DNA of 64,000 nucleotides from Bacillus methanolicus. Its GTDB lineage: Bacteria > Bacillota > Bacilli > Bacillales > Cytobacillaceae. Made by a program: the position numbers and the translations under genes. Location of the stretch: contig NZ_PNFF01000001.1 of NCBI RefSeq assembly GCF_028888695.1, positions 1,125,501 to 1,189,500 on the forward strand, written 5' to 3'. The notes beneath the pieces were generated by a model. It was not told where the DNA came from. It searched no databases and saw nothing but the letters and a program-made list of their open reading frames with translations. Below, piece after piece: positions 62,374-64,000 of the stretch. Numbering within the stretch: the stretch's first letter is position 1; the number at the start of each line of letters is the position of its first letter.

Positions 62374-63411
62374 TTATCCTCCAATGTAAAACATCTCAAC
62401 TTTTTTAGAATCTGATTTTTTTGTATGAAACAAACGCTCTTCAGAGTAGCGATCCCTGCGGCGAGTCCAAATATCGTGGATCACTTCCTTAATTTCTTCA
62501 TTGTCCGCTCCTGACCGTAACAATGATCGCATGTCTGTCCCTTCTGATGCAAACAGACAAGTGAACAAATGACCATCTGCCGCCAGGCGGGCGCGGGTAC
62601 ACGTTGAACAAAAAGCGTCTGTAACGGAGGATATGACGCCAATCTCTTCCTTCGTGCCGATGTAGTGGTAACGAGAAGCCACTTCACCGATGTAATTAGG
62701 CTTCAAAGGTTCCAACGGCATTTCGGTATTGATGCGTTCAACAATCTCACGTTTTGAAACTACTTTTTCTAAGTTCCAGCCGTTACTGTTTCCCACATCC
62801 ATAAACTCGATAAAACGCAGGATGTGACCGGTACCACGAAAATGTCGAGCCATCGGTATAATGTCTTGATCGTTAATCCCTTTTTGTACTACCATATTTA
62901 CTTTTACTTTAAGTCCTGCTTCTGCCGCGGCCTCTATGCCTGCGAGCACAGTCTTTACGTTACAGCGTCCGCCGTTCATTTTAGAAAACAACGCATCGTC
63001 CAGACTGTCCAAACTAACGTTAACGCGCTGTAACCCGGCCTCTTTAAGTTTTCGAGCATATTTTGGAAGCAATGACCCGTTTGTAGTTAAGGCAATATCC
63101 TGAATGCCGTGTACGGAACGAAGCATTTGGATCAAGGACGGAAGGTCTTTTCGCAACAGCGGCTCTCCACCTGTAATACGAATTTTCTGAACGCCAAGTG
63201 ATGCAAAAATGCCCGCAAGGCGAGTGATTTCCTCAAAAGTCAGCAATTTATGTTTGGGAAGAAAGGTATAATCGGAAGGAAATACCTCTTCAGGCATGCA
63301 GTAGCGGCAGCGGAAATTGCATCGATCCGTGACGGAAATGCGCAAATCTTTCAACGGTCGACCAAATGAATCTGTCAACGGTTTGTTTTCATCGTAAAGA
63401 TTCTTTTTCAT
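62374..63411 (-). CDS. moaA: GTP 3',8-cyclase MoaA
   Basis: 345-residue radical-SAM enzyme for the first step of molybdenum-cofactor synthesis. Cys31, Cys35 and Cys38 ([12 protein letters not shown]) bind the N-terminal cluster; [20 protein letters not shown] holds the second cluster. The C-terminus ends in the obligatory Gly-Gly (FYIGG). [13 protein letters not shown] is the SAM-binding region. The start at 63411 is consistent with family length. Confidence 0.96.
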   Translation of the reverse strand: MKKNLYDENKPLTDSFGRPLKDLRISVTDRCNFRCRYCMPEEVFPSDYTFLPKHKLLTFEEITRLAGIFASLGVQKIRITGGEPLLRKDLPSLIQMLRSVHGIQDIALTTNGSLLPKYARKLKEAGLQRVNVSLDSLDDALFSKMNGGRCNVKTVLAGIEAAAEAGLKVKVNMVVQKGINDQDIIPMARHFRGTGHILRFIEFMDVGNSNGWNLEKVVSKREIVERINTEMPLEPLKPNYIGEVASRYHYIGTKEEIGVISSVTDAFCSTCTRARLAADGHLFTCLFASEGTDMRSLLRSGADNEEIKEVIHDIWTRRRDRYSEERLFHTKKSDSKKVEMFYIGG

Positions 63412-63491
63412 CTAAGATTGCCTCCATTTTCGATTTTCCTCCGTTTAAAAGCGAGATAAACGCTATTTCGTCACTTAGTAAAATTTTCTCC

Positions 63492-63620
63492 AGTATCATC
63501 TTTGATCAACGGCTAGTATAGATTTATAGAAATTGTCCCCTGCCTCTGGAAATTGCTTACTTAACGTCTCACGAAGTACATTCACTTGTTCTGGCTGTAA
63601 GAAGGGTAAATAGTTGATAT
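63492..63620 (-). other. Open reading remnant between moeA and moaA
   Basis: Just after the moeA stop a start-less frame reads RHINYLPFLQPEQVNVLRET and SKQFPEAGDNFYKSIL, ending at 63492. It is helical in character and may be the 3' end of a lost gene or chance. No ribosome site. Confidence 0.25.
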
Positions 63621-63627
63621 GTCGAGA

Positions 63628-63999
63628 TCACTCAGGAACATTTAGTTTTAGCACCTTTACTATTTCTCCCTTATTCATCATCTTCCTATCAGAAGGAATG
63701 ACAATTAAGCAATCCGTATCCCTGATGGACGACAAGACGTTTGACTGGTCGATTCCAGCCGGACGGACGTAAATCTTTCCGTCTTTTACTTCGCTTGTTC
63801 CGCGTACGATGCGATAAAACGAATCCTTTTTTTTGTATTCCTCGGCGAGAAACGCTGAAAACGAAGGGAGATAGTAATCAGTTTTTCCTTGCATCCCCCA
63901 CATAACTGGACGAACAAACAGCTCAAACCCGACGAAACACGCTCCAGGGTTCCCGGAAAGGGCGAACAAAAATTTATCCCGCCAAATTCCGACAGTCGT
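63628..63999 (-). CDS. moeA: Molybdopterin molybdenumtransferase MoeA (3' part; cut by window edge)
   Basis: The frame stays open to the window end. WRDKFLFALSGNPGACFVGFELFVRPVMW contains the MoeA SGNP-type motif near the active site, and the C-terminal domain ends VIPSDRKMMNKGEIVKVLKLNVPE. Catalyses insertion of molybdate into adenylylated molybdopterin. Only the last 123 or so residues of roughly 400-430 are visible. It lies 216 bp upstream of moaA on the same strand. Confidence 0.85.
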   Translation of the reverse strand, partial: TTVGIWRDKFLFALSGNPGACFVGFELFVRPVMWGMQGKTDYYLPSFSAFLAEEYKKKDSFYRIVRGTSEVKDGKIYVRPAGIDQSNVLSSIRDTDCLIVIPSDRKMMNKGEIVKVLKLNVPE

Positions 64000-64000
64000 T

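Noticed and set aside
1-64000. CRISPR array, prophage, or defence island
   Set aside because: No regularly spaced repeats, cas genes, phage structural genes, restriction or retron genes seen.

Overview
The window reads as chromosome of a low-GC, endospore-forming member of the Bacillaceae. Three small sporulation genes (an H-type SASP, a CotF-like coat protein, a YjcZ-type peptide) sit among many B. subtilis-like genes (desK-desR-des, yciC, ycgR-ycgQ, ykoP/Q/N-like, ydjO, yhfH), with AGGAGG-type ribosome binding sites and frequent GTG/TTG starts. No rRNA, tRNA, CRISPR array, phage module or recognisable defence system was found. The content is metabolic and regulatory, with an unusual amount of recent gene decay.

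Region 1 (1-17.7 kb) is a sulfur-acquisition district. It holds a dimethylsulfone monooxygenase (sfnG, cut by the window edge) with an acyl-CoA-dehydrogenase-like flavoenzyme, a complete sulfate importer (sbp-cysT-cysW-cysA), and a second flavin monooxygenase/acyl-CoA-dehydrogenase pair with a GNAT acetyltransferase and a MetNI-type importer. That importer is dead: metN has lost its 5' end including Walker A, and the binding lipoprotein survives only as a signal-peptide stub. The cold-sensing membrane-fluidity operon des-desK-desR is embedded here with its probable operator.

Region 2 (18-31 kb) contains housekeeping genes (inositol monophosphatase-like, PfpI-like, beta-carbonic anhydrase, EamA exporter, cold-shock protein, bioA) and three broken APC amino-acid permeases. 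One has a nonsense codon plus a frameshift. One has an amber codon before its last helix and no ribosome binding site. One is a 5'-truncated, frameshifted SteT-like fragment joined head to head with the second.

Region 3 (31-43 kb) has a YkoP-like protein, an alkaline-phosphatase-superfamily hydrolase, glutaminase, biotin synthase, and a sugar/polyol operon (two Gfo/Idh dehydrogenases, an RbsA/RbsC-type importer, a sugar-phosphate isomerase) with a perfect CcpA-type cre palindrome upstream but no binding-protein gene.

Region 4 (43-48 kb) has bioY-bioD and a zinc-starvation island: yciC and a cysteine-less L33 ribosomal protein, each behind its own Zur box, then ycgR-ycgQ. The three biotin loci (bioA, bioB, bioYD) all carry BirA-type operators with the same 9-13-9 geometry. 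No pimeloyl/KAPA-forming genes are present here.

Region 5 (48-64 kb) has an ABC ATPase, a divergent EamA/MocR pair, a VanW protein, an HD hydrolase, a ribbon-helix-helix regulator with a palindromic operator, a phosphoesterase/glycosyltransferase pair, a LysM-3D cell-wall protein, several very small genes, one complete IS4-family element with intact target duplication, an MFS transporter, and moaA/moeA (moeA cut by the window edge). A dispersed hairpin-forming repeat of about 82-110 bp occurs twice in full, once as an internally deleted copy, and probably as shorter GGGTCAGACCC-type hairpins.
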